A stretch of DNA of 25,925 nt from UBA7887 sp964408735 (GTDB lineage Bacteria; Pseudomonadota; Alphaproteobacteria; UBA7887). The translations under genes were made by a program, and so were the position numbers. Shown here in pieces: positions 7,241 to 15,999 of this stretch; within the stretch, counting starts at the first letter, position 1; every line of letters starts with the position of its first letter. Below the pieces are notes generated by a model, which saw only the letters and a program-made list of their open reading frames with translations, did no database searches and was not told where the DNA came from. The stretch lies in assembly GCA_964408735.1 (NCBI GenBank), contig CAYPAX010000070.1:1-25925 (forward strand), in the 5' to 3' direction.

Positions 7241-8752
7241 ATGAGCCAGACAGACACCTTGCGCCGCTTGCTCGATGCCGGCGCGACAAGCGCGGCCGCG
7301 CTGATCGCGCCCGACCGCGCTTCCCTCGCCTATGGCGCCCTGCGTGCCCAGGCCGACGAGACCGTTGCCGCCCTCAACCGCTGTGGCGTGGGCCGCGGCG
7401 ACAGGGTGGCGATCGTCCTGCCCAACGGACCCGACATGGCGAGCGCCTTCGTCGCCATCGGCTGCGCCGCGACGACGGCGCCGCTCAACCCGGCCTATCG
7501 TGCCGAAGAGCTTGATTTTTACCTCGGCGACCTCGAAGCGCGGGCGCTCGTGGTGGCGGCGGGCGACGATGGCCCGGCGCGCCAGGTGGCAAACGAGAGG
7601 GGCATCGCCGTCTACGAGCTCCATGCGGGCGAGGAAGCCGGCCGTTTCACCCTGCAAGGCCCGGAACAGGCGCGCGAGGTGAATGGCGGGCCGGCGCAGG
7701 CGGACGACGTCGGGCTGATGCTGCACACCTCTGGCACCACCTCGCGACCCAAGCTGGTGCCGCTGAGCAACGCCAATCTGGCGGCCTCGGCCGAGCACAT
7801 ACGGGCCACCCTGGCCCTGGTGCCGGCGGATTTGTGCCTCAACGTCATGCCGCTGTTCCATATCCACGGACTGATCGCGGCGGTGCTGTCGTCGCTGGCA
7901 GCCGGCGCCGGCATCGTCTGCACGCCGGGCTTCAATGCCCTGCGCTTCTTCGCCTGGCTCGATGAATACAAGCCGACCTGGTACACGGCGGTGCCAACCA
8001 TGCACCAGACGATCCTGGCGCGGGCGGGCCGCAATGCGGAGATCGTCGCGCGAGCCAAGCTGCGTCTGGTGCGCTCGTCCTCGGCGTCGTTGCCGGCGCA
8101 GGTGATGGGCGAGCTCGAGGCGCTGTTCGGCGCGCCGGTGATCGAGGCCTACGGCATGACCGAGGCGGCACATCAGATGACCAGCAATCCGCTGCCGCCG
8201 GCCGCCCGCAAGCCAGGCAGCGTCGGCCGGCCGGCCGGCCCCGAGGTCTGCGTGCTCAAGCCCGAAGGCGGCTTCGCCGGCCCCGGCGAGACCGGCGAGG
8301 TGGTCATCCGCGGTCCCAACGTCACCGCCGGCTATGAGGCCAATGCGGAAGCCAATGCGGGCGCTTTTACGGATGGCTGGTTCCGCACCGGCGATCAGGG
8401 CGTGCTCGACGACGAGGGCTACCTCACCATCACCGGCCGCCTCAAGGAGATCATCAATCGCGGCGGCGAGAAGGTCAGCCCGCGCGAGGTCGACGACGTG
8501 TTGATGGACCACGAGGCGGTGGCCCAGGTGGTGACGTTCGCCATGCCCCACGACAAGCTCGGCGAGGAGGTCGCCGCCGCGGTGGTGCTGCGCGAGGGCG
8601 CGGAGGCCGACGAGCGCGCCTTGCGCGATTTTGCCGCCACGCGCCTGGCCGACTTCAAGGTGCCGCGCAAAGTCGTCTTCCTCGACGAGATCCCCAAGGG
8701 CGCCACGGGCAAGCTGCAGCGCATCGGCCTGGCCGAGAAGCTGGGCCTCTGA
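7241..8752 (+). CDS. AMP-forming acyl-CoA synthetase, similar to Pcs60/AAE3 oxalate-CoA ligases
   Basis: The 503-residue enzyme activates a carboxylic acid to an acyl-adenylate and then to acyl-CoA. ANL-superfamily motifs are complete: the phosphate loop LHTSGTTSRPK (161-171), LPLFHIHG-like NVMPLFHIHG (201-210), YGMTE (304-308), the adenosine-binding TGD (383-385), the hinge GRLKEIINRGGEK (399-411), and the C-terminal catalytic lysine K491 in PKGATGKLQR. The string TSGTTSRPK together with PLFHIHGL and TWYTAVPTMHQ closely resembles what I remember of eukaryotic AAE3/Pcs60 oxalyl-CoA synthetases. Oxalate or a related small acid is therefore a reasonable guess, but not certain. The start at 7241 fits the family length; upstream codons in frame overlap the NUDIX gene. 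The next gene begins 2 bases after the stop. Confidence 0.88.
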   Translation: MSQTDTLRRLLDAGATSAAALIAPDRASLAYGALRAQADETVAALNRCGVGRGDRVAIVLPNGPDMASAFVAIGCAATTAPLNPAYRAEELDFYLGDLEARALVVAAGDDGPARQVANERGIAVYELHAGEEAGRFTLQGPEQAREVNGGPAQADDVGLMLHTSGTTSRPKLVPLSNANLAASAEHIRATLALVPADLCLNVMPLFHIHGLIAAVLSSLAAGAGIVCTPGFNALRFFAWLDEYKPTWYTAVPTMHQTILARAGRNAEIVARAKLRLVRSSSASLPAQVMGELEALFGAPVIEAYGMTEAAHQMTSNPLPPAARKPGSVGRPAGPEVCVLKPEGGFAGPGETGEVVIRGPNVTAGYEANAEANAGAFTDGWFRTGDQGVLDDEGYLTITGRLKEIINRGGEKVSPREVDDVLMDHEAVAQVVTFAMPHDKLGEEVAAAVVLREGAEADERALRDFAATRLADFKVPRKVVFLDEIPKGATGKLQRIGLAEKLGL

Positions 8753-8754
8753 CC

Positions 8755-9747
8755 ATGAAGATCTGCGTCTACGGCGCCGGTGCCATAGGCGGTTTCATCG
8801 CGGCGCGGCTGGCGCGGGCGGGCGAGGACGTCACGGTGATCGCGCGAGGCGCCAAGCTCGAGGCGATGTCGCGCAGCGGACTGCGGCTGATCTCGGAGCC
8901 GAGTGGCGACGATTTCACCGTCGATCCCGCCGTGACCGACGATCCCGCCGAGGCCGGCCCGCAGGACGTGGTGATCCTGGCCATGAAGGCGCACTCCCTG
9001 CCGGGCGTCGCCGAGCGGCTGGCGCCAATGCTCGGCCCGCAGACCGTGGTGGTGCCGGCGGTCAACGGCGTGCCGTGGTGGTATTTCCACAAGCTTGCCG
9101 GCCCCTGGGCGGAAAAGCAGATCGAGACCGTCGATCCGGGTGGTGTGTCGTGGCGGCTGATCGGGCCGGAGCGGGTGATAGGTTGCGTCGTATATCCGGC
9201 GGCCGAAGTGGTCGAGCCCGGCGTCGTCCGCCACCTGGCGCTCGACCGCATGCCCCTTGGTGAGCCGGACGGCTCGCGCTCGGACCGCGCCCTTGCCTTG
9301 AGCAAGGCCATGGTCGGTGCGGGCTTCAAGTCACCGGTGCGCCCGCGCATCCGCGACGATATCTGGATCAAGCTCTGGGGCAATGTCGCCTTCAACCCGA
9401 TCAGCCTGCTAACCGGTGCGACACTCGTCGATATCGCTTCGGACGAAGTGCTGCGGGGCGTGGTGCGGGCCATGATGGTCGAGGCCAAGACGGTGGCGGA
9501 GACCCTCGGCGTCAGCTTTGCCATCGACGTCGACCGCCGCATCGACGGTGCCGCGGATGTCGGCGAGCACAAGACCTCGACCTTGCAGGATTTCGAGGCC
9601 GGACAGGCGGTGGAGCTGCCGGCCCTGGTCGACGCGGTGGCGGAGCTCGGTCGCCTGGTCGAGGTGCCGACGCCGACCATCGACAGCATTGCTGCCCTGG
9701 CGCGCAAGCGCGCGATCACGGCCGGGGTCTGGCCGTCCGCCCTATAG
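8755..9747 (+). CDS. Ketopantoate reductase family protein (PanE/ApbA-like)
   Basis: The 330-residue protein has an N-terminal NAD(P)-binding fold with GAGAIGG (residues 7-13). The motif NGVPWWYFHK follows at 104-113, and the C-terminal helical domain carries IWIKLWGNVAFNP (203-215), where K206, N210 and N214 match the conserved catalytic and substrate-binding positions of the family. PanE reduces 2-dehydropantoate to pantoate for CoA synthesis, but many relatives act on other 2-keto acids. Being coupled to an acyl-CoA ligase (2-base gap) rather than to panB or panC argues for a catabolic role or at least leaves the substrate open. Its last six bases overlap the stop of the convergent GGDEF-EAL gene. 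Confidence 0.88.
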   Translation: MKICVYGAGAIGGFIAARLARAGEDVTVIARGAKLEAMSRSGLRLISEPSGDDFTVDPAVTDDPAEAGPQDVVILAMKAHSLPGVAERLAPMLGPQTVVVPAVNGVPWWYFHKLAGPWAEKQIETVDPGGVSWRLIGPERVIGCVVYPAAEVVEPGVVRHLALDRMPLGEPDGSRSDRALALSKAMVGAGFKSPVRPRIRDDIWIKLWGNVAFNPISLLTGATLVDIASDEVLRGVVRAMMVEAKTVAETLGVSFAIDVDRRIDGAADVGEHKTSTLQDFEAGQAVELPALVDAVAELGRLVEVPTPTIDSIAALARKRAITAGVWPSAL

Positions 9748-11691
9748 GTGCGGCTCGCGGCGGCCGGTGCGGCGATTGACGAAATCGACGAACGCGTCCG
9801 CCGGCAAGGGCGGGCTGATCAGCAGGCCTTGGATCTGGTCGCAGCCGAGGTCGCTCAGCATATTGGCCTGGGCTTCGGTCTCCACGCCTTCGGCCAACAC
9901 TTTCATGCCGAGGCTGTGGCCGAGCTGTATGATGGCGTGGGCGATGGCGCTGTCGATCGGATTGCTGGTGATGTCGGCGACGAAGGAGCGGTCGATCTTG
10001 AGTTTTCCGACCGGCAGCCGTTTGAGATAGTTGAGCGACGAATAGCCTGTGCCGAAATCGTCTATCGAGAGCTCAATCCCGAGCTCCACCAGGCTGGTGA
10101 GGGTTTTCGCGGCAAGCGTCGAATCGGGCATCAGGGCGCTCTCGGTGATCTCCAGGCCAAGCAGGCGCGGCGGCACGCCCGCTTCGACCAGGGTATTGCG
10201 CACCTTGTCGACCAGCGCGTGGTCCTGGAACTGGGCCGGCGAGACATTGACCCAGACCGGCACCGTCAGCGTGCCCTTGCGGGCCCAGTCGCCGAGCTGC
10301 ACGCAGGTGCGGTCCAGCGCCCAGCCGCCGATGGCGAGGATCATGCCCGTGGCTTCGGCATGGGCGATGAACTCTCCCGGCGCGACAAGACCGCGCTCGG
10401 GATGGTTCCAGCGCAGCAGCGCTTCGCCGCCCACCACCGAGCCGTCGGCGAGGCTGACCTTGGGCTGGTAATGCAGAGCGAACTCGTCGCGCGCCAAGGC
10501 GCGGCGCAACCCCTGGCCGAGCCGCAGAGCGTGGTGTGCCGCCTCGCCCATCTCGCGGGAATAGAAGGCGGCGCAGCCACGCCCCAGCGACTTTGCCCGG
10601 TAGAGTGCCAGATCCGCCCCCTTGAGCAGGTCTTCCGCCTTCTTGGCATGGTCGGGGAAGAGCGTGATGCCGATGGAGCCGCCGGTATGCAGGGCCTGAC
10701 CCTGCGACATGACCGGATCGGCGAGCACCGCCTCGATCGCCTGCGCCAGCTCGCTCGCCTGCTCGGCGCCGGTGATGTCGGGGTGGATCACTGCAAACTC
10801 GTCGCCGCCGATACGCGCCACGAAACCGCCCGCGGGCAGGCAGCTGCGCAGCCGGGTCGCCACCTCGCACAACAGCCGGTCGCCGACGGCGTGGCCGAGG
10901 GTGTCGTTGACGGTCTTGAAGTGGTCGAGATCGATGAGCAGCAGCGCCGCCTTGCCGCCGTCCGTCCGCGCCTGCGCCACCGCCTCTTGCAGGTGCTGGA
11001 GAAAACCCGTGCGCCCCGGTAGGCCGGTTAATGAGTCCGTGTCCGTCGTTTCGACGTCCGTGACCGGATCGGCGATCAGCAGCGTGTAGTGCTTGTCGCC
11101 GTCATCCAGAGGCGCTTCCCGAACGTTGGCCGGCAAATCGGAACCGTCGCCGCGGTGTAGTCGTTGTGCATCCCGGTCCAGCACGGCGGCCAAGGGCATG
11201 CCTCGCAGCGAATCCGGCGAGTCGTAGCCGAGCAGCGCAGCCCCATTAGCATTGCAGAACACCACGCGGTCGCCGCCATGCACCAGGACCAGGGCCGGCG
11301 TCAGCTCCAGCAGCTCGCGGTACCGCGCCTCGCTTTGCTGCAGTTCGTGCTCACCGCGGTGGTCGGCCCAAGCCGTTACCGTGCTGCCGTCCGCCAGCCG
11401 CGCCGTTGCCATGTGGTAGTGGCGCCCCGGCGCGGTTTCCACGATATCATTCATGCTGCCACGTCTCCACCTGGCAAGATGGCGGCTGAGCCAGGCCTCG
11501 GGCTCGTCCTGTGCCGATGCGATGGCGCCGGCGGCGACCGCTGCCTGCAAGATTGCCTCGTAGGATGTGCCCGGCACCATCAGGTGCGAGACCGCCGGCA
11601 GCAGCGCAGCGAAGGCGTCGTTGCAGGCCATCATCGATCCGGCATCGTCCCAGAGCGCGATCGCCAGCGTCGTGTCGAAGTCTGTGGTCAC
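9742..11691 (-). CDS. PAS-GGDEF-EAL cyclic-di-GMP signalling protein
   Basis: The 649-residue protein carries two PAS-like sensor regions (about residues 5-110 and 118-205), a GGDEF domain with intact GGDEF at 295-299, and an EAL domain with intact EALLRW at 423-428. In the EAL domain ITESALM, DDFGTGYSSL (544-553) and EGVET (601-605) are all present. Both the cyclase and phosphodiesterase active sites therefore look competent. The residues before GGDEF (PAGG) do not form an RxxD inhibitory site. No signal peptide or membrane helix is visible, so it is likely cytoplasmic. It is convergent with the ketopantoate-reductase-like gene and divergent from the YedK gene. Confidence 0.93.
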   Translation of the reverse strand: MTTDFDTTLAIALWDDAGSMMACNDAFAALLPAVSHLMVPGTSYEAILQAAVAAGAIASAQDEPEAWLSRHLARWRRGSMNDIVETAPGRHYHMATARLADGSTVTAWADHRGEHELQQSEARYRELLELTPALVLVHGGDRVVFCNANGAALLGYDSPDSLRGMPLAAVLDRDAQRLHRGDGSDLPANVREAPLDDGDKHYTLLIADPVTDVETTDTDSLTGLPGRTGFLQHLQEAVAQARTDGGKAALLLIDLDHFKTVNDTLGHAVGDRLLCEVATRLRSCLPAGGFVARIGGDEFAVIHPDITGAEQASELAQAIEAVLADPVMSQGQALHTGGSIGITLFPDHAKKAEDLLKGADLALYRAKSLGRGCAAFYSREMGEAAHHALRLGQGLRRALARDEFALHYQPKVSLADGSVVGGEALLRWNHPERGLVAPGEFIAHAEATGMILAIGGWALDRTCVQLGDWARKGTLTVPVWVNVSPAQFQDHALVDKVRNTLVEAGVPPRLLGLEITESALMPDSTLAAKTLTSLVELGIELSIDDFGTGYSSLNYLKRLPVGKLKIDRSFVADITSNPIDSAIAHAIIQLGHSLGMKVLAEGVETEAQANMLSDLGCDQIQGLLISPPLPADAFVDFVNRRTGRREPHL

Positions 11692-11789
11692 TGCCTCGCC
11701 GTGGTCGGTTTCCCTGCTGCCGAATCTAGAGCATTATCCGGCCTCTTAGAATCGAATTCACGGCAGGCGCGACCCCGCCGGAGACTGCC

Positions 11790-12458
11790 ATGTGCGGCCG
11801 ATATTCACTGACCACGCCCGAAGAGGCTCTGGTCGGCCTGTTCGAGGCCGGCCCGCTGGAGGGGCATGTGCCGCGCTATAATGCCGCACCGGGCCAGATC
11901 CTCCCCGTGGTCCGGCTTGATGACGATGGTGCCCGGCAGTGGGCCTGGCTGCGCTGGGGTTTGGTGCCGTCCTGGGCCAAGGACCCGGCCATCGGCAACC
12001 GCATGATCAATGCGCGTGCCGAGACCGTGGCGGAAAAGCCGTCCTTCCGCGCGGCCTTCCGCCGCCGCCGCTGCCTGGTCGTGGCGGACGGATTCTACGA
12101 ATGGCAAGCGCGCGACGGCGCCAAGCAGCCCTACCATATCGCTCAATCAGACGGCGGCCCGATGGCTTTTGCCGGGCTCTGGGAGCGCTGGGGGGGCGAT
12201 GAAACGCTGGAGACCTTCACCATCCTCACCACGGATGCCTCGCCGGACCTGGCGCCGATCCATCACCGCATGCCGGTGATCCTGGCGCCGGCACATCAGC
12301 AGGTCTGGCTGGCGACGGAGGACCCGGGCCTGCTGGCCGGCTTGATGGGACCCGGCGGCAGTGTCGAACTCGCGGCGCGGGCCGTCAGCCGCCATGTCAA
12401 CGATCCGCGGCACGACGATGCCGACTGTCTGGCGCCTGAAAATCAATTGCCCAGGTAG
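11790..12458 (+). CDS. yedK: SOS response-associated peptidase, HMCES/YedK type
   Basis: HMCES/YedK proteins form a covalent thiazolidine link to abasic sites in single-stranded DNA and so shield replication forks. The 222-residue protein begins MCGRYSL; removal of Met exposes the catalytic C2. The other active-site residues are in place: N74 and R76 in INARAETV, E104 in DGFYEW, and H159 in IHHRMP. The start at 11790 is fixed by the need for Cys at position 2. No obvious LexA box was seen in the 98 bases between it and the divergent GGDEF-EAL gene. Its end overlaps the convergent next gene by 16 bases. Confidence 0.95.
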   Translation: MCGRYSLTTPEEALVGLFEAGPLEGHVPRYNAAPGQILPVVRLDDDGARQWAWLRWGLVPSWAKDPAIGNRMINARAETVAEKPSFRAAFRRRRCLVVADGFYEWQARDGAKQPYHIAQSDGGPMAFAGLWERWGGDETLETFTILTTDASPDLAPIHHRMPVILAPAHQQVWLATEDPGLLAGLMGPGGSVELAARAVSRHVNDPRHDDADCLAPENQLPR

Positions 12459-12958
12459 TCCGGATCCTGCCTCAAACTCTCTTCCAGCATGCGCTGTACC
12501 GTGTTGCCATGCTCCGCCATCTGCGGGTTGTTGGCGAGGAACTTGCGCACCAGGGCATAGATCTTGGGCTTGACCGCAGGATATTTTCGCACATAGCGCG
12601 ATAGATCCCTGACGAGAATTTCCCGTTGGCCCCGGTTCAGCTCCTGTATGGCGCGCAGCATGAGCTTGGTACCCGCGACCTCGGGTGGAGACGAAGAGCG
12701 CACGGCGCCGCGGCTGTCCTCGATTCGCTCGCGCACTTGCTCGCGCGGCGTCAAGGTACGGTCATCGTCGGAGTTGGAATTGACAAGGTCTGAGAGTCCG
12801 AATTTCTCGGCCCGGCTCGAGGCCGTGTCGTTGGTCAGATGGCCGATGGTCAGGCCGATGGCCAAACCCAGGAAGGATACTGCGGTGACGATGCCGACAA
12901 CCATCCCCAAGCCCGAGGAGCTGGGCTGCGCTCTACGCCTTGTGGAGTCTTGAGCCAT
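12443..12958 (-). CDS. Small single-pass membrane protein, function unknown
   Basis: The 171-residue protein has a basic N-terminus (STRRRAQ), one membrane helix (about residues 16-38, GMVVGIVTAVSFLGLAIGLTIG), a Ser/Asp-rich linker, and a helical C-terminal half. The C-terminal half has LNRGQREILVRDLSRYVRKYP and IYALVRKFLANNP. The topology is probably N-in with the C-terminal half in the periplasm. I do not recognise the family. Its 3' end overlaps yedK convergently. Coding is supported by a consistent amino-acid make-up and the correct spacing to both neighbours. Confidence 0.7.
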   Translation of the reverse strand: MAQDSTRRRAQPSSSGLGMVVGIVTAVSFLGLAIGLTIGHLTNDTASSRAEKFGLSDLVNSNSDDDRTLTPREQVRERIEDSRGAVRSSSPPEVAGTKLMLRAIQELNRGQREILVRDLSRYVRKYPAVKPKIYALVRKFLANNPQMAEHGNTVQRMLEESLRQDPDYLGN

Positions 12959-13003
12959 GCTTCGGTCTAGCCTGAAAGGGGTTAACAGCGCCTTACCAGC
13001 GCC

Positions 13004-13732
13004 TCAGCCGAGGGTCGCGGCCACTTCCGGATAGGTTTCTGCCAGCATCTCTCGTACGGGGCCGCGGATCAGAGCGAGCTCCTCGGCAGTTGGCGCCGGT
13101 GTGCTCGCTACCTCAGCGGCATGGGCGAAGGCGAACCCCGTGGCCGCCTCCACCTCTCGTAGATCATGGTCCGGGTGCAGACTTTCAAGGCCAAAGCGTG
13201 CGCTGGCCTTGTCGAAGGCGAATATGGCGCGGCTTGTTACCAGCGCGCTCGGCCCGCCGGGGCGATAGACGCCTTCCGGGCCGCTGCCGGGGGCGCTGAT
13301 GAAATCCACTTGCGGCACCAGGACCCTGGGGCTGTGCTCCTCGCGAAAGAGGATGACGTTCGGCACCATGTAATAGAGATAGGCCGAGCCGAAATTGCCG
13401 TGGAAACGAACGCTCAGGTCGGGATAGTCGCCGACGCCGACCAGGTTGATGTTGGCGTTGCCGTCGATCTGGCCACCGCTGAGGAAGAACACGTCGACGC
13501 GGCCGCGCCCGGCGGCATCGAAGATCTCGCGCCCGCCGTCGGCGTGGCGGTAGAAGCGCTCGCTGCCGAGCACGGTGATACGCAGGCGCTTGCCGCTGCG
13601 CTCGCGCGCCAGCATGGCGGCGGCGGCGGGGATGGGCGAGATGGCACCGGCAACCACGTGGCCGCGGTCGGGCAGGCGCCGCGCCAGCACTGCGATCAAA
13701 AGCTCGCGGTCGCTATAGTGACGGGCTGGCAT
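13004..13732 (-). CDS. CoA-transferase family protein, subunit B (GctB/IpdB-like)
   Basis: The 242-residue protein pairs with the subunit A encoded 3 bases upstream. Family features include VVAGAISPIPAAAAMLA, FFLSGGQIDGNANINLVGVGDYPDL and the closing ELALIRGPVREMLAETYPE. In glutaconate CoA-transferase the catalytic glutamate of subunit B lies in IVESG. Here the equivalent stretch reads ITVLGSERF (52-60), so by eye no Glu falls on that position, although E58 lies three residues further. IpdB of steroid-degrading actinobacteria, whose complex with IpdA hydrolyses a ring instead of moving CoA, has a similar TDGEAQ pattern. The complex may be either a transferase on an unknown acid or a hydrolase-type relative. 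Confidence 0.8.
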   Translation of the reverse strand: MPARHYSDRELLIAVLARRLPDRGHVVAGAISPIPAAAAMLARERSGKRLRITVLGSERFYRHADGGREIFDAAGRGRVDVFFLSGGQIDGNANINLVGVGDYPDLSVRFHGNFGSAYLYYMVPNVILFREEHSPRVLVPQVDFISAPGSGPEGVYRPGGPSALVTSRAIFAFDKASARFGLESLHPDHDLREVEAATGFAFAHAAEVASTPAPTAEELALIRGPVREMLAETYPEVAATLG

Positions 13733-13735
13733 CGG

Positions 13736-14572
13736 CTATTCGGCGGCGACGGCCCGCTCGCTCAGGACGTGCTCGTCGAGATAGGCGGCAAAGCCTGCCG
13801 CTGTCTTCGCCTGTTTGGCGTAGGCACTCATATGCGCGCCGTCCGGGCCATAGAGGTTGGCGAATCCGACCGGCCAGGCGCCGCTTGGGCAGGCCGCGAC
13901 ATGATCGATGTAGAGCGAGGATATGGTGCCGGACGCGGTCGCCGGATCGTCGAGCAGGCTGCCGCTGACACGCTTCTCCACCGTTGCCAGGGTGGTGCGC
14001 GCGGCATGGGCCATGGTCAGCACCTCACGCCGCAGGCCGATCCAGACATTGCCGTCGTCATCGGCGCAGGCGGCGTGGATCAGGGCGACATCCGGCGTGA
14101 TGGCCGGCAGCAGGGCGATGGGATCGCACGTGCCGTCGGGCGCGAAGGGATTGTCGATCAGCTTCCAATCCTCGCGGAGCCTTTGCACATCCGAGCCGAT
14201 GAGGCCGCGCAGCGGGATGAAGGGAATGCCTTTCTCGGCCGCCTGCAAGGCCGCATGAATGGCGGGGCAGGTGGTCTCGCGAATGGCAAGTCGCCTTTCG
14301 GCCGCGGCGCTGCGGAAGGCCGGCGCGCCGCCATATTCGCCAAGATTCACTGCCGCGCTTTCGATCTTCGCCACGCAGCCGGCGCCGATCAACAGATCCG
14401 CGGCCAAGCCGCTGGTGGGGCCGCCGATCAGCGTGAGATTGCGGACGCCCTTGCGAATCAAGGCCCGAACGGCGGCCATGGGAACACCGTTCGTGTCGCT
14501 AGGCATGACCAGCGAAGCCCCGTCGGGGATCGCTTCGACCAGACGGTCGGCATCGCTCTTGAACAGGCTCAT
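13736..14572 (-). CDS. CoA-transferase family protein, subunit A (GctA/IpdA-like)
   Basis: The 278-residue protein is the alpha subunit of a family I CoA-transferase-like enzyme. It shows VEAIPDGASLVMP, the glycine-rich LTLIGGPTSGLAADLLIGAGCV (residues about 46-67), LGEYGGAPAFRSAAAER, and PFIPLRGLIGSD. The segment ITPDVALIHAACADDDGNVWIG is also typical. It comes first in a two-gene operon with subunit B (3-base gap). No acyl-CoA dehydrogenase, thiolase or steroid gene accompanies the pair, so the substrate cannot be inferred. The gene is divergent from the HlyD-type gene, with 239 bases between the starts; that region contains a hairpin (14737-14756) and no gene that I can see. Confidence 0.85.
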   Translation of the reverse strand: MSLFKSDADRLVEAIPDGASLVMPSDTNGVPMAAVRALIRKGVRNLTLIGGPTSGLAADLLIGAGCVAKIESAAVNLGEYGGAPAFRSAAAERRLAIRETTCPAIHAALQAAEKGIPFIPLRGLIGSDVQRLREDWKLIDNPFAPDGTCDPIALLPAITPDVALIHAACADDDGNVWIGLRREVLTMAHAARTTLATVEKRVSGSLLDDPATASGTISSLYIDHVAACPSGAWPVGFANLYGPDGAHMSAYAKQAKTAAGFAAYLDEHVLSERAVAAE

Positions 14573-14736
14573 TGGTGGTCCCTTCCTTCGCGGGCGGTAC
14601 CCGGGGCGGCCAGTTTCCCCAACTTTATAGGCAAACCTGCCGGGATGTCGAATTCGCGCGGGTCTGGGTTGCAGGCGTGGCTATTTCCAAAGATCACAAA
14701 AAGCCCCATATTCCGAAGTGGTTAGGAGCGCCACCG

Positions 14737-14756
14737 TCGCGCCGAGTGGGGCGCGA
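14737..14756. repeat. Short perfect hairpin in a divergent intergenic region
   Basis: TCGCGCC (14737-14743) and GGCGCGA (14750-14756) pair perfectly around a 6-base loop, about 56 bases before the HlyD-type gene. It lies in the leader or promoter region of that gene. It could be an operator or an RNA hairpin; there is no T-run to make it a terminator. Confidence 0.3.
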
Positions 14757-14811
14757 GCAAAAAGCGGCAAGCAGCCAATCGTAAAATAAGAGCCGGAATG
14801 GCACAAAACGC

Positions 14812-15915
14812 ATGAGACTGAAGACAACAATTTTCAGCACTGTCCTGATCGCCGCCGTGCTTGGCGGTGGGGCCTATGGCATGAACTGGTGGAAGATGCG
14901 GCAGTTCGTCGTGACCACCGACAATGCCTATGTTCGTAGCGACGTGACCGCGATCAGCCCGCGCGTTTCCGGCTATATCGAGACCTTGCACGTGACCGGC
15001 AATCAGGCCGTGAGCGAGGGTCAGCCGCTGGTGACCTTGCGCGCGGATCAATACGAATCCGGCGTCGACTCGGCGCGCGCGGACCTGCGCGCCGCCGTCG
15101 CGGAGGTCGAGATTGCGCGCGCCACGATCGACAATATGGGCGCCCGGCGCGCCTTGCAGCAGTCGCGGGTACGCCAGGCCGAGGCACGTGTCGAGGCCGC
15201 CCGCGCTCAGGCCGACCAGGCCGGGCGCGAGGTCGAGCGCTACAGCCAGCTGCTGGAGCGCGGCACGGGCAGCCGGCAGAAATACGAGGAGGCCGCCACC
15301 CACGACCGCACCATGCGGGCCGAGGTGTTGCGGGCCCAGGCCGAGGTCGCGGCGGAGCGTGCGGAACTGCCCGTGATCGACACCGACGTGTTGCGTATCG
15401 AGCGCGAGATCGATCGCCTGCAGGCCAAGGTCGACCGTGCCCGTTCGCAGCTCGACCGGGCCGAGATCGCCTTGTCGGACACCGTGGTGGTATCGCCGAT
15501 CGATGGCGTGGTGGGCAATCTCCGCGTCGAGAACGGCATGTATACAGACGAGGGCTGGCCGATGCTGTCGGTGGTGCCTTTGCAGACCACGTACGTCATT
15601 GCCAATTTCAAGGAAACCCAGCTCGAGCGGCTACGCATCGGCCAGCAGGTGCATATGGAGATCGATGCCTTCCCGGGCATGGTGCTGGTCGGGCATATCG
15701 ACAGCCTGGCGCCGGCCAGTGCGGCCGAGTTCAGCCTGTTGCCGCCGCAGAACGCCACCGGCAATTTCATCAAGGTGGTGCAGCGCATTCCGGTAAAGAT
15801 CTTCTTTGATTTTCCCGAGGGCTTCGCGGCACGGCTGGTGCCGGGGATGTCGGTGGTGGTGACGGTCGATACCCGCAGCGCGCCCCAGGGCGCAGCCCTT
15901 GCCGACGAAGGCTGA
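14812..15915 (+). CDS. HlyD/EmrA-type membrane fusion protein
   Basis: The 367-residue protein is a periplasmic adaptor of a drug or secretion pump. It has one N-terminal membrane helix (about 7-24), and the EmrA-like TTDNAYVRSDVTAISPRVSGYI (35-56) that starts the lipoyl half-motif. A long coiled coil follows (about 80-222), then the second lipoyl half VVVSPIDGVVGNLRVENGMYT (225-245), and a beta-barrel end containing LVPGMSVVVTVDTR. In-frame stops lie upstream and only the ATG at 14812 is available. An EmrB-type transporter normally follows, but none is present here: the next gene downstream is the convergent pqqA. The partner pump must be elsewhere or the pair was broken up. Confidence 0.9.
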   Translation: MRLKTTIFSTVLIAAVLGGGAYGMNWWKMRQFVVTTDNAYVRSDVTAISPRVSGYIETLHVTGNQAVSEGQPLVTLRADQYESGVDSARADLRAAVAEVEIARATIDNMGARRALQQSRVRQAEARVEAARAQADQAGREVERYSQLLERGTGSRQKYEEAATHDRTMRAEVLRAQAEVAAERAELPVIDTDVLRIEREIDRLQAKVDRARSQLDRAEIALSDTVVVSPIDGVVGNLRVENGMYTDEGWPMLSVVPLQTTYVIANFKETQLERLRIGQQVHMEIDAFPGMVLVGHIDSLAPASAAEFSLLPPQNATGNFIKVVQRIPVKIFFDFPEGFAARLVPGMSVVVTVDTRSAPQGAALADEG

Positions 15916-15945
15916 CACCCCCCGCTTCAGCGACGGTCAAACGAA

Positions 15946-15975
15946 AGCCGCCGGCCCCTTGCGGGACCGGCGGCT
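15946..15975 (-). terminator. Hairpin terminator between HlyD-type gene and pqqA
   Basis: AGCCGCCGG (15946-15954) pairs with CCGGCGGCT (15967-15975), extended by CCC/GGG after a single mismatch, around a TTGC loop: 12 paired positions. On the minus strand the stem is followed by TTTCGTTT, a moderate U-tract, and it lies 25 bases after the pqqA stop. On the plus strand it would end the HlyD-type transcript with a weaker tail. Confidence 0.7.
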
Positions 15976-15999
15976 AAATCGTTTAGCCTTGCGCGGGGA

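Noticed and set aside
9742..11691. Inhibitory RxxD site in the GGDEF domain
   Set aside because: The residues at the expected distance before GGDEF are PAGG, so no I-site is present.
13166..14725. 519-codon open frame on the plus strand across the CoA-transferase pair
   Set aside because: It is antisense to two well-matched family proteins, has no recognisable domain, and arises from the GC-rich codon bias of the opposite strand.
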